Of a stretch of DNA of 64,000 bases, positions 53,858 to 63,989 are shown one piece after another. Position 1 is the first letter of the stretch, and each line of letters starts with the position of its first letter. The DNA comes from Castellaniella daejeonensis (GTDB lineage: Bacteria > Pseudomonadota > Gammaproteobacteria > Burkholderiales > Burkholderiaceae_B). The translations under genes and the position numbers were made by a program. Location of the stretch: the NCBI RefSeq assembly GCF_039523555.1, contig NZ_BAAAFN010000015.1, positions 62,001 to 126,000 on the forward strand. Direction: 5' to 3'. The notes below the pieces were generated by a model. That model was not told where the DNA came from. It did not search any database and worked only from the letters and a program-made list of their open reading frames with translations.

Positions 53858-55875
53858 CAGGTCGCCGCCCCCACCGTGCGGGCACGGCGGCTGCGCACCA
53901 CGTGCCACACCAGGAACAACCCCGTGGCTGCAAAGCCGATTTCGTCGGTCAGCGGGATCGCCGTCACCAGCAGGATGGCCGATGCGATGATGTACAGCCG
54001 CTCGAACCAGTTGAGAGACGACAACAGGAAGCCGGTGATGCCGGCGGCCCACAGCGTGATGGCGAGCAGGGCCTTGAAGACGATGTAGGCCGTATCCAGT
54101 GCGCTGCCGCCCTGCAGCATCAGGGCCGGCGCATAGACGGCCATGTAGGGAATCACGAAACCGGCCACGGCCACGCGCAGCGCCTGGATGCTGATCTTCA
54201 GGCCGTTTTCCCGGGCGATGGGCGCGGCGGCGAAGGCCGCCAGCGCCACCGGCGGGGTCAGGTCGGCCATGATGCCGAAATAGAACACGAACATGTGCGA
54301 GACGATCAGCGGCACGCCGAGCTTCAGCAGGATGGGAGCGGCCAGCGAACTGGTGATGATGTAGTTGGGGATCGTCGGGATCCCCATGCCCAGCACCAGG
54401 CAGGTGATCATGGTCAGGAACAGCGCCAGGAACAGGTTGCTTTCGCCGATGGCGATGACCTGGCCGCCGAACTCGGCGGCCACGCCGGTCAGGTTGATGA
54501 TGCCGATGATCACCCCGACCAGCGCGCAGGCCGCCGCGACCGACAGCGCATTGCGCGCGCCTTCGGCCAGGGAATTGAGCGCCAGCCGCAGCGTGTCGCG
54601 GCCATGCCGGCGCACCATCAGGGCCAGCCCCAGCACGGCGATGATGACGAAGAAGTCAGTGACGCCGAACTGGATGAAGCCCGCGCAGGCGATGCCCAGC
54701 AGCAGCCAGAAGACGTAGCGCAGGATTGCCTGCGAAGTGCCCTGGATGACGGCGGCGCCGAAGATCAGGATCACCGTCAGGCCCAGGCCGATGGTGCCGG
54801 AAAACAGTGGCGTGTAGCCCGAGAACAGCAGCACCACCAGGCCGATCAGGGGCAGCAGCAGGTACCAGCGTGCACGCACGGCTTTCCAGGGATCGGGGCA
54901 GTCTTCCTTGGCCAGGCCGTGCAGGCCGCGCCGGCCGGCCTCGAGGTGGACGGAGATGAAGGCGGTCGTGAAGTAGAGGATGGCGGGGATGAGGGCCGCC
55001 TTGACGACTTCGACGTAGGGAATGTTGAGTGTTTCCGCCATGATGAAGGCGACCGCACCCATCACCGGCGGCATGATCTGCCCGCCCATGCTGGACGTGG
55101 CCTCGACGCCGCCCGCGAAGGCGGACGAATAGCCGAAGCGTTTCATCAGCGGGATGGTGAACTGGCCGGTGGTCACGACGTTGGCCACGCCCGAGCCGTT
55201 GATGGTCCCCATCAGGCCCGAGCTGACCACGGACACCTTGGCTGGCCCGCCGCGCGTGTGGCCGACCATGCCCATGGAAAAGTCGCTGAACAGCTGGATC
55301 ATGCCCGCCTGTTCGAGGAACGCGCCGAACAGGATGAACAGGTAGATATAGGTGGACGACACGTAGGTCGGCGTGCCGTAGATGCCTTCGACCCCGAAGC
55401 TCAGGGTGCCGACGATCTGGTCGAAGCCGTAGCCGCGGTGCATGAAGGGCCCGGGGATGTACTGGCCGAACAGGCCGTAGGCCAGGAACAGGCCGCAGAT
55501 GACCGGCAATGCCCACCCCATCATGCGGCGGGTGGCCTCGAAGACCAGCACGATGGTCACGATGCCCACCACCATGTCGGCATCGGTCATCTGGCCGGCG
55601 CGCGCCGTGAGGTCGGATTCGTAGACCCAGTGGTACAGGCTGAAGACGAAACCCAGGGTGCCCAGGCACCAGCCCAGCGTCCGGTTTGCGCGGCTGCCGC
55701 CGGAATACAGGGAAAAGACCATCAGCAGCACGAAGCCGACGTGGACTGCCCGGACCACCTGGCTGGACAGGGGGCTGTAGGCCGCGGTCCAGATCTGGAA
55801 GCAGGAAAAGACGACGGCAATCCAGAAGATGGTGCGCGGCAGGGGCTGGGCCGCGGTATCGTGGGGAGAACTCAT
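53857..55875 (-). CDS. TRAP transporter fused permease (4TM/12TM)
   Basis: A 672-residue protein in which the small (N-terminal) and large (C-terminal) TRAP membrane domains are fused, with about 16 or more transmembrane segments. The large-domain blocks GLMGTINGSGVANVVTTGQFTIPLMKR and MGGQIMPPVMGAVAFIMAE are clear, as is VLGMGIPTIPNYI. It lies between the TAXI receptor gene (119 bases upstream) and DUF1850. The substrate is unknown; TAXI systems import dicarboxylates or glutamate-like compounds. Confidence 0.94.
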   Translation of the reverse strand: MSSPHDTAAQPLPRTIFWIAVVFSCFQIWTAAYSPLSSQVVRAVHVGFVLLMVFSLYSGGSRANRTLGWCLGTLGFVFSLYHWVYESDLTARAGQMTDADMVVGIVTIVLVFEATRRMMGWALPVICGLFLAYGLFGQYIPGPFMHRGYGFDQIVGTLSFGVEGIYGTPTYVSSTYIYLFILFGAFLEQAGMIQLFSDFSMGMVGHTRGGPAKVSVVSSGLMGTINGSGVANVVTTGQFTIPLMKRFGYSSAFAGGVEATSSMGGQIMPPVMGAVAFIMAETLNIPYVEVVKAALIPAILYFTTAFISVHLEAGRRGLHGLAKEDCPDPWKAVRARWYLLLPLIGLVVLLFSGYTPLFSGTIGLGLTVILIFGAAVIQGTSQAILRYVFWLLLGIACAGFIQFGVTDFFVIIAVLGLALMVRRHGRDTLRLALNSLAEGARNALSVAAACALVGVIIGIINLTGVAAEFGGQVIAIGESNLFLALFLTMITCLVLGMGIPTIPNYIITSSLAAPILLKLGVPLIVSHMFVFYFGIMADLTPPVALAAFAAAPIARENGLKISIQALRVAVAGFVIPYMAVYAPALMLQGGSALDTAYIVFKALLAITLWAAGITGFLLSSLNWFERLYIIASAILLVTAIPLTDEIGFAATGLFLVWHVVRSRRARTVGAAT

Positions 55876-55994
55876 GAGCGCAAACCTGGAGATTGAAAAG
55901 GCGGTTCAGACGCAGGTCGGAACCGCCCCGGAGGGAAGAGAGGGGGCACCGTGGCTTCCGGGGGAACCGGGGGCGGCGCGGTGCCCGTGTGTGA

Positions 55995-56954
55995 TCACTT
56001 GATCAGGCCCACTTCCTTGTAGTAGCGCTCGGCGCCGGGATGCAGGGGCACGGGCATGCCCTTCAGGGCATTCTCGAGCTGGATCGACTTGGCGGCGTTG
56101 TGGGCGGACTTCAGGGTGTCGAGCTGTTCGTAGAACACCTTGGTCATCTGGTAGACCAGGTCGTCGGGCACCGTCGAGGCCGTCACCAGGAAGTTCGGCA
56201 CCGCCGCCGTGGGCGTGTCCGCAGCCTGGCCCTCGTAGGTGCCGGCGGGGATGGTGGCCGGCTGGTAGGCGGCATTGCCGATCTTCTCGATGACGTCGGC
56301 CGGGATCGGCACGATGACGATCTTGACCGAGGTCGCCAGGTCGCGGATGGAAGACACACCCAGGCCGGCCGATTGCAGCGTCACGTCCAGCTGGCGGTTC
56401 TTCATCAGCTCGACCGACTCGCCGAAGGGCAGGTATTCGACCTTGGAGAAATCGTCGTAGGTCAGGCCGGCGGCCTTGAGGACGGCGCGTGCGTTGAGCT
56501 CGGTGCCGGAGCGGGCGGCGCCCACGGAAATGCGCTTGCCCTTCAGGTCGGCCAGCGTCTTGATGCCGGAATCGCCATTGGCGACGATCTGGATGTAGTT
56601 GTTGTAGGTGGCCGTCATGCCGCGCAGGTTCTTCAGCGGGGCCTTGAAGCCCGCATCGGCATTGCCTTTGTAGGCATCGGACACGGTGTCGGCCAGCGCG
56701 AACGCGAGCTCGCCGCGGCCTGCCTGCAGCAGATTCATGTTTTCGGCCGAGGCCTTGGAGACCTGGGCGGTGGACTTGGCATCGGGGATGTGCTTGTTGT
56801 AGATCTGGGACAGGGCCACACCCAGCGGGTAGTAGACGCCGCTCTGGCCTCCGGTCAGGATGTTGATGAACTTGGTGTCCGCCTGAGCGGGGGCGGCGGC
56901 GATGGCGGCGGTAACCGCCACGGCGCACGCGGCCAGCCATTTTTTGATGGGCAT
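55995..56954 (-). CDS. TAXI-family TRAP solute receptor
   Basis: Periplasmic binding protein of 319 residues. A Sec signal (ending APAQA, about residue 25) is followed by TKFINILTGGQSGVYYPLGVALSQIYN, the family motif. It has the usual bilobed NMT1-like pattern (GLGVSSIRDLA). The Shine-Dalgarno GAGGA precedes the ATG at 56954. It heads the operon of receptor, fused permease and DUF1850. Confidence 0.94.
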   Translation of the reverse strand: MPIKKWLAACAVAVTAAIAAAPAQADTKFINILTGGQSGVYYPLGVALSQIYNKHIPDAKSTAQVSKASAENMNLLQAGRGELAFALADTVSDAYKGNADAGFKAPLKNLRGMTATYNNYIQIVANGDSGIKTLADLKGKRISVGAARSGTELNARAVLKAAGLTYDDFSKVEYLPFGESVELMKNRQLDVTLQSAGLGVSSIRDLATSVKIVIVPIPADVIEKIGNAAYQPATIPAGTYEGQAADTPTAAVPNFLVTASTVPDDLVYQMTKVFYEQLDTLKSAHNAAKSIQLENALKGMPVPLHPGAERYYKEVGLIK

Positions 56955-56987
56955 GGTGTGGTTCCTCTTCAGTTGCTATTGGGAAAG

Positions 56988-57003
56988 CTTGCATAGTAGC
57001 AAG
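56988..57003 (-). promoter_or_regulatory. inverted repeat at the TAXI receptor promoter
   Basis: CTTGC-6 bases-GCAAG flanks TACTAT, which could be the -10 of the receptor gene on the minus strand. The possible -35 (TGGTTC) is weak. The palindrome over the -10 is operator-like, regulator unknown. Confidence 0.35.
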
Positions 57004-57179
57004 GGCTGTTCCGCGAACCACTCCGTAATCACCCTAGAAAAAATAAGTTTCCCGACCCGGGCGGCCGATTCCGGGGCGCGTGGGATGTGGATGAACCGGC
57101 TGACCGCGGCCAGGGGCCAGGCGGGCTCGGCTATACTGCGGAGGGTCGGGCCCGCATCGGGCGCGCTTGCGCCTGACCC

Positions 57180-58631
57180 ATGAAACTGCCTTCCCTTCCC
57201 CGTATCGACCTGCTGGAACCCGCCGTGATGCTGGCGACGGTGGTCCAATGGCTGATCCTGGCTTCTTTGACCGGGCTGGTGGTCGGCGTCGGCACCAGTC
57301 TGTTCCTGCATGCGCTGTTCTTCGCGACCGGCCGCACCCAGTCCATGCCCCTGTGGGCCTACTGGGCCCTGCTGCCGCTCGCGGGGCTGGCCAATGGCCT
57401 GCTGATGGGCCATGCGCGTCGCCGCCTGGACGCGTCGGGCCTGAAGGATTCCATTTTCGCCGCCGTGCACGAACAGGGCGGCCGCATGCCCTGGCGCACC
57501 CTGTGGATCAAGCCGGTGGCGGCCATCATCACCCTGGCCAGCGGCGGCTCGGCCGGCAAGGAAGGCCCCTGCTCGCACCTGGGGGCGTCCCTGGGCTCGG
57601 TGATCGGCCAGGTGTTCCGGCTGAATGCGGAACTGCGCCAGCGCATCGTGGCCTGCGGCGTCAGTGCGGGCTTTGCCAGCGTATTCGGCACGCCCCTCGC
57701 CGGCGCCCTGTACGGCGTGGAGATGCTGATCATCGGCCGCATCCGCCACGACTTCCTGTTTCCCGCCCTGATCGCGGGCATGACCTCGTACCAGGTCAGC
57801 AAGGCCCTGGGCATTCCCTACGAGCACTATGCGATCGATGTGCTGCCGGTTTTTTCCGAATGGCTGTTCCTGCGCACCATCCTGGTCGGCATGCTGTGCG
57901 GGCTGGTGGCGCGTGTGTTCGTGGACCTGATCTACGCCGTGCGCAATGCCTGCCACCGGCTGCAGGCCCGCTGGGCCGTGTGGCCGCCGCTGATGCCGCT
58001 GGCGGGCGGCATCGCGCTGGCGCTGCTGGTGACCTTTGCCATCCCCACGGACTACCTGGGCCTGAGCCTGCCGCTCATGGACCGGGCCCTGGCGGGCGAG
58101 GCCATGCCTTATGCGGGTTTCCTGTGGAAGACGATCCTGGTGGCCGTGACCCTGGGCTCGGGATTCTATGGCGGCATCGTCACGCCCCAGTTCGTCATCG
58201 GCGCCGTGGCGGGCAACGCCTTTGCGCACCTGTTCGGCATCAGCCCTTCCCTGGGCGCCGCCGTGGGGCTGGTGTCGGTGGTGGCTGCCGCCTCCAACAC
58301 CCCGCTGGCCGCCATCCTGATGGGGGTGGAGCTCTTCGGTGGCACCGTGGGCACACTGTATGCGGCCGGATCGGCCATTGCCGCCTACCTGATCATCGGC
58401 CACCGCAGCGTCTATCCGGACCAGCGGCTGGGCTATGCCAAGTCTTCCTGGATGCGGGTGCGGCCGGACATTCCGGTGGGCCAGGAAAAGACGCATCTTT
58501 CCTACGGTCTGCTCAAGAGCTGGCGCCAGATGCGCAAGCGGGGGTGGCGAATCTGGCTGGAGCCTGCCGGTCGGCGCGCAGGCGGTGCGCCGCACGCGCG
58601 GGAAAGTGGACGCGACGATGCGCAGTCCTGA
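57180..58631 (+). CDS. voltage-gated/CLC-type chloride channel or transporter
   Basis: A 483-residue CLC family membrane protein with about 10 or more hydrophobic helices. It shows the GKEGP motif (SGGSAGKEGPCSHLGASLG) with the gating-type glutamate, and the later SGFYGGIVTPQFVIGAVAGNAF block. No C-terminal CBS pair. A TATACT at 57132-57137 could be its -10. The last 14 bases overlap the next gene. Resembles ClcB-type proteins, but exact ion coupling is not deducible. Confidence 0.9.
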   Translation: MKLPSLPRIDLLEPAVMLATVVQWLILASLTGLVVGVGTSLFLHALFFATGRTQSMPLWAYWALLPLAGLANGLLMGHARRRLDASGLKDSIFAAVHEQGGRMPWRTLWIKPVAAIITLASGGSAGKEGPCSHLGASLGSVIGQVFRLNAELRQRIVACGVSAGFASVFGTPLAGALYGVEMLIIGRIRHDFLFPALIAGMTSYQVSKALGIPYEHYAIDVLPVFSEWLFLRTILVGMLCGLVARVFVDLIYAVRNACHRLQARWAVWPPLMPLAGGIALALLVTFAIPTDYLGLSLPLMDRALAGEAMPYAGFLWKTILVAVTLGSGFYGGIVTPQFVIGAVAGNAFAHLFGISPSLGAAVGLVSVVAAASNTPLAAILMGVELFGGTVGTLYAAGSAIAAYLIIGHRSVYPDQRLGYAKSSWMRVRPDIPVGQEKTHLSYGLLKSWRQMRKRGWRIWLEPAGRRAGGAPHARESGRDDAQS

Positions 58632-60459
58632 ACTGATGCTGGCCGGGATCGGCCTGATTGCCATATCCGCCCAGTGGCTGGCCTGGCGCCTGCGGGTGCC
58701 GGCGATCCTGTTCCTGCTGCTGGCGGGCATCGCCGTGGGGCCGCTGGCCGGCTGGCTGGAACCGGACGCCCTGTTCGGCGACCTGTTGTTCCCCATTGTT
58801 TCCCTGTCGGTGGCCGTGATCCTGTTCGAGGGCAGCCTGACGCTGGAATTCCACCAGACGCGGGGCCTGGAGCAGGTGGTGCGGCGGCTGGTGACGGGGG
58901 GCACGCTGATCGCCTGGGTCGTGGCGGCCGTGGCGGTGCATGCCTTCCTTGAGTTCCCCTGGGACCTGGCGATCCTGTTCGGTGCCATCACGGCCGTCAC
59001 CGGGCCGACGGTCATTGCGCCGCTGCTCAAGACCGTGCGTCCCGTGGCGCCGGTGGCCCACGCCCTGCGCTGGGAAGGCATTCTGATCGACCCGATCGGC
59101 GCCTTGCTGGCCGTCGTGGCCTACGACCTGATGGTGTCCCTGCGCATGACCCATGAGTGGGGCCATGCCCTGTGGGCCTTCGGCGCCACGCTGGCGACGG
59201 GCCTGTGCATCGGGGCGGCGGCCGGCTGGCTGCTGGGCACATTGCTGCGGCGCGGCTGGGTGCCGGACTCCCTGGTGAACCTGTCGGTGCTGGCGCTGGT
59301 GTTCGCCGCCTTCGCCCTGTCCAACGCGGTGCAGCACGAATCCGGGCTGCTGGCCGTCACCATCATGGGGATCTGGCTGGCAAACCAGCCCGGCGTGCCG
59401 GTGCGCGACATCCTGGAGTTCAAGGAAACCCTCAGCCAGATTCTGCTCTCGGCCCTGTTCATCCTGCTGGCCGCGCGCGTGGCGCCCGGCCAGCTGTACG
59501 ACCTGGGCTGGCCCGCACTGGGCGTGCTGGCGGTGATGCTGTGGGTGGGGCGGCCGCTGAAAGTGATGTATTCCACCTGGGGTTCGGGGCTGAACTGGCG
59601 CGAACGCGGCCTGCTGGCCTGGATCGCGCCGCGCGGCATCGTGGCGGCGGCGGTGTCCGCCCTGTTCGCCCTGCGGCTGGAAAAGATGGACGTGCCCCAT
59701 GCAGACCGGCTGCTGCCGATGACGTTCCTGCTGATCATCGGCACGGTGATCTGGCAGAGCCTGACGGCGCGGCCCGTGGCCCGCTTGCTGAAGGCGGCCG
59801 AGCCGGACCGGGTGGGCTTCCTGATCGCGGGCGCCAATCCGGTGGCGCGGTCCATCGGCCAGGCGCTGCATGAACAGGGCGTGCCGGTGCGCTTGTGCGA
59901 CAGCGATTGGTACAGCCTGTCGCGGGCCCGGATGATGGGGCTCTCCACCTATCATGGCAGCCCGGTTTCCGAACACGCCCAGCGCAACCTGGACACCACC
60001 GGCCTGGGGCGTCTGCTGGCGCTGGGCATGCGCGACGACGTCAACCAGTTGATCACGGCGCGCGCCCGCGACGAGTTCGGCAGGCGCAAGGTCTTCAGCC
60101 TGCCCCGGTCCCAGGATGCCGGCCAGTCCGAGAAGCACCTGCTCGATGCCGCCTATCGCGGCCGCACCCTGTTTGCTCCGGACCTCGGCTACTGGAAGCT
60201 GTCCGCCCTGCTGGCTGCCGGTGCCCGGGTCAAGGCGACGCGGCTGTCGGACAGCTTCGGCTTTGCGCAATACCTGGCAGCCCGCCCGGACCACCCGGTG
60301 ATCCCGCTGTTCGCCCTGAATCCCAAGGGGTATGCGCTGCCTTTCACCCCGGACGAGGAACTGCAGCCCGGGGCGGGCTGGACCGTCATCGGTCTGCACG
60401 AGGACGACGCGAACGGGGCGGAAACACCGGCCGCCGGGCGCGCGCCGGACGGATCATGA
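58618..60459 (+). CDS. cation/proton antiporter with C-terminal TrkA-N-like domain
   Basis: A 613-residue CPA1-type antiporter. About 12 transmembrane helices occupy residues 5-400 (including AITAVTGPTVIAPLL, a family ion-binding region). A Rossmann-like nucleotide-binding domain starts at VGFLIAGANPVARSIGQAL. The ATG at 58618 overlaps the channel gene by 14 bases and is followed by an ATGA overlap with the next gene, so the three are coupled. Na+/H+ or K+/H+ specificity is unknown. Confidence 0.92.
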   Translation: MRSPELMLAGIGLIAISAQWLAWRLRVPAILFLLLAGIAVGPLAGWLEPDALFGDLLFPIVSLSVAVILFEGSLTLEFHQTRGLEQVVRRLVTGGTLIAWVVAAVAVHAFLEFPWDLAILFGAITAVTGPTVIAPLLKTVRPVAPVAHALRWEGILIDPIGALLAVVAYDLMVSLRMTHEWGHALWAFGATLATGLCIGAAAGWLLGTLLRRGWVPDSLVNLSVLALVFAAFALSNAVQHESGLLAVTIMGIWLANQPGVPVRDILEFKETLSQILLSALFILLAARVAPGQLYDLGWPALGVLAVMLWVGRPLKVMYSTWGSGLNWRERGLLAWIAPRGIVAAAVSALFALRLEKMDVPHADRLLPMTFLLIIGTVIWQSLTARPVARLLKAAEPDRVGFLIAGANPVARSIGQALHEQGVPVRLCDSDWYSLSRARMMGLSTYHGSPVSEHAQRNLDTTGLGRLLALGMRDDVNQLITARARDEFGRRKVFSLPRSQDAGQSEKHLLDAAYRGRTLFAPDLGYWKLSALLAAGARVKATRLSDSFGFAQYLAARPDHPVIPLFALNPKGYALPFTPDEELQPGAGWTVIGLHEDDANGAETPAAGRAPDGS

Positions 60460-61043
60460 CGGCCCGCGCGGACGGACCGCCGCGCCGGGACGCGGCCCAT
60501 TCCCCGGGCGAGGACGGCCGGCGGGTGTTCTTTGCGCTGTGGCCGGATGCCGAGACTGCCGAGACCCTGTCCGGGTGGGCGCGCCGGGCGCACGCCGCGT
60601 TCGGCGGACGCGTCATGCGGCCCGAAACCCTGCATCTGACGCTGGCTTTCCTGGGCATGGTGCCCAATGACCGGATCGCGGAGCTGGCCTCCTTGCTGGA
60701 CGAGGCGGTATTGATCGGCGGCGCGTTGCGCCTGGATCGCTACGGCCGTTTTCGTGGCCCGAGGATCGTCTGGGCCGGCCCGTCGGCTCCCGCGCCCTGG
60801 CTGGATGCGCTGCATGGCTGGTTGTGGCGGGCGCTGGCGCGCCGGGGCTTCCCGCGGCCGGACGAGCCTTTTCGCCCGCATGTGTCGCTGCTGCGCCGGG
60901 CGGAGCCGGGCGATCTGAGTCTGCTGCCGGTGCCCGAGCCCCTGGACTGGACGCCGCGCCGCTGCGTGCTGGTGGCCTCGGCGCCGAGACCGGAAGGATC
61001 CTTCTATGAAATCCTGGCGGAACGCACGCTCCGGATTCCCTGA
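60456..61043 (+). CDS. thpR: RNA 2',3'-cyclic phosphodiesterase
   Basis: A 195-residue 2H phosphoesterase (LigT/ThpR). The two HxT/Sx motifs are H60-L-T-L (ETLHLTLAFLG) and H142-V-S-L (FRPHVSLLRR). It opens cyclic phosphate ends on RNA and can ligate tRNA halves in the family. It starts in an ATGA overlap with the antiporter gene. It has a Pro/Arg-rich N-terminal leader of about 20 residues. Confidence 0.93.
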   Translation: MTARADGPPRRDAAHSPGEDGRRVFFALWPDAETAETLSGWARRAHAAFGGRVMRPETLHLTLAFLGMVPNDRIAELASLLDEAVLIGGALRLDRYGRFRGPRIVWAGPSAPAPWLDALHGWLWRALARRGFPRPDEPFRPHVSLLRRAEPGDLSLLPVPEPLDWTPRRCVLVASAPRPEGSFYEILAERTLRIP

Positions 61044-61364
61044 TACAGACCCCGTGGACCGGGGGCGGATCGCACAAGCCGGTCCGCCCTGCGCGGGCCC
61101 GCCCCGGAGGCGCAAAGGGAGTAGCCGCCCCGGAGCCGGCCCGTGCCGGCGGATCGGTTACTTCTGCGGCCCGGGGATGGCCGGAGTGCCCGGCGGCAGG
61201 TCTGCAGGTCTTTCCGGGACCGGGTGCGTCGCCAGGAGAATGGATGCGCGCGTTCTCATGGTGTTCCCCTTGTGGAACGGTTATATCCACAATGAAAACA
61301 TGGACATTGTTTTCCCGTATTGATGGAGGTCAACAATCGCCCGTGCCCGCCCGCATGTCCGCGT
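61044..61364. other. convergent intergenic region with an AT-rich patch and inverted repeats
   Basis: No gene is supported in these 321 bases between thpR and the protease gene. The part from about 61261 to 61330 is noticeably AT-richer than its surroundings. It contains TGTGGA...TCCACA (61271-61291, 9-base spacer) and GAAAAC...GTTTTC nearby (61294-61314). Convergent genes would not need a promoter here, so an unrecognised small RNA or regulatory element is possible. Confidence 0.4.
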
Positions 61365-62516
<1,152 letters not shown>

Positions 62517-62585
62517 GGAATCGCTCGACTCGTCTCGGGCTTGCCGTCCGTGGGACGGCGGAAAGACATGCTAAAGGACATCAAC

Positions 62586-63365
62586 ATGATCGCCAAAATA
62601 TCACGTCAGGAACTGGCGGACTGGCTGAACGACGCGTTGCAGCCCGAACGCTTCCGTGATTATTGCCCGAACGGCCTGCAGGTTCAGGGCCGCGACGAAA
62701 TCCGCCACATCGTCACCGGTGTCACGGCATCGCTGGCCCTGATCGAGGCTGCCGCCGCCCGGGGCGCCGATGCCGTCCTGGTGCACCACGGCTGGTTCTG
62801 GAAGAACGAAGACCCCTGCATCCGCGGCACCAAGCATCGCCGGCTGGCGGCCCTGATGGCGCGGGACATCAACTTGTATGCCTACCACCTGCCGCTGGAC
62901 GCCCACCCCGAATGGGGCAACAACGCCCAGCTGGCGCGCGTCATGGACTGGATTCCGGAAACCGACCCCGACGGCGCCCCGCGGCGCTGCGGACCCGACG
63001 GACTGGTCTGGCTGGGCGCGCCCGCCCGGGACCTGACCGTGGGCGCGCTGGCGGCCGATATCGCCCGCCGGCTGCGGCGTGAGCCGCTGGTGATCGGCGA
63101 TCCCGACCGTCCGGTGCGGCGGCTGGCCTGGTGCACCGGCGCCGCCCAGGGAATGATGGACGCCGCCCTGGCCGCCGGGGCCGATTGCTACGTCAGCGGA
63201 GAGATCTCGGAACCCACCGTGCACCTGGCGCGCGAAACGGGCGCGGCCTATATCGCCGCGGGCCATCATGCGACGGAGCGCTACGGGATCCAGGCCCTGG
63301 GCGCAGCCATCGAGGCCCGCTTCGGCGTGCCCTGCGAGTTCGTCGACATCGACAACCCGGTGTAG
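62586..63365 (+). CDS. Nif3-like dinuclear metal-binding protein
   Basis: A 259-residue Nif3/YbgI family protein. Metal-binding histidines and acids are in DAVLVHHGWFWKNED, YAYHLPLDAHPEWGNN and AAGHHATERYGIQALG. The family forms a hexameric ring and has been described as a GTP cyclohydrolase type 1-like protein. The ATG at 62586 follows AAGGA at 7 bases; an earlier in-frame ATG lies at 62568. Confidence 0.94.
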   Translation: MIAKISRQELADWLNDALQPERFRDYCPNGLQVQGRDEIRHIVTGVTASLALIEAAAARGADAVLVHHGWFWKNEDPCIRGTKHRRLAALMARDINLYAYHLPLDAHPEWGNNAQLARVMDWIPETDPDGAPRRCGPDGLVWLGAPARDLTVGALAADIARRLRREPLVIGDPDRPVRRLAWCTGAAQGMMDAALAAGADCYVSGEISEPTVHLARETGAAYIAAGHHATERYGIQALGAAIEARFGVPCEFVDIDNPV

Positions 63366-63373
63366 GGCGCGGC

Positions 63374-63838
63374 CTACTTCCCCGGGTTGCCGGCCTGCAG
63401 GGCGTCGCGGATCTCGCGCAGCAGCTGGATGTCTTCGGGAGGCGCGGCGGGAGCGGGAGCCGGCTCGGCCTCGAAGCGGCGCCGGGCGTTGTTCACCAGC
63501 TTCACCATCACGAAGACCACCAGGGCGAGCAGCAGGAAATTGACGAAGATGGTCAGGAAATGGCCCCAGGCGAACACGACCGCGCCCGCCTTGGTGAGCT
63601 CGGCCATCGTCATGGCGCCGGCATAGCCTTCGGGCAGGCGCAGCACCAGGAACAGGTTGTCGAAGTTGACGTTGCCGCCGACGATGAAGTTGATCAGCGG
63701 CATGAAGAGGTCGTTGACGACCGAATCGATGATCTTGCCGAAGGCACCGCCGATGATGACCCCGATCGCCAGGTCCATCATGTTGCCCTTGATGGCAAAT
63801 TCTTGGAATTCTTTGATGAAACCCCGGGCTGTGCTCAT
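63374..63838 (-). CDS. mscL: large-conductance mechanosensitive channel
   Basis: A 154-residue MscL. N-terminal amphipathic helix and TM1 (GFIKEFQEFAIKGNMMDLAIGVIIGGAFGKIIDSVVNDL), periplasmic loop, TM2 (WGHFLTIFVNFLLLALVVFVMVKLVN) and a charged C-terminal helix are all present. It releases solutes when membrane tension rises. It is convergent with the Nif3-like gene, 8 bases apart, and divergent from the probable petA. Confidence 0.96.
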   Translation of the reverse strand: MSTARGFIKEFQEFAIKGNMMDLAIGVIIGGAFGKIIDSVVNDLFMPLINFIVGGNVNFDNLFLVLRLPEGYAGAMTMAELTKAGAVVFAWGHFLTIFVNFLLLALVVFVMVKLVNNARRRFEAEPAPAPAAPPEDIQLLREIRDALQAGNPGK

Positions 63839-63857
63839 TTCGGTCTTCCTCCATCCA

Positions 63858-63885
63858 TTTACCCCACTGGGCGTAACGCTATAAT
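63858..63885 (+). promoter_or_regulatory. promoter of the gene starting at 63990
   Basis: TTTACC (63858-63863) and a consensus TATAAT (63880-63885) are 16 bp apart and point rightward. The predicted transcript has a leader of about 95 bases before the ATG at 63990. Confidence 0.65.
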
Positions 63886-63989
63886 ACGCGGTTGAAGAAC
63901 CTTGTGGGGCGACCTTTTCCAGCCTCCACGCACAGGCAGATCATATTCAAAAAACGCTCCGCCCCCGGGCGGCAACCAGGGATAACAGA

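Noticed and set aside
53300..54088. Plus-strand frame opposite DUF1850
   Set aside because: It overlaps clear minus-strand DUF1850 and TRAP coding sequence and shows no domain.
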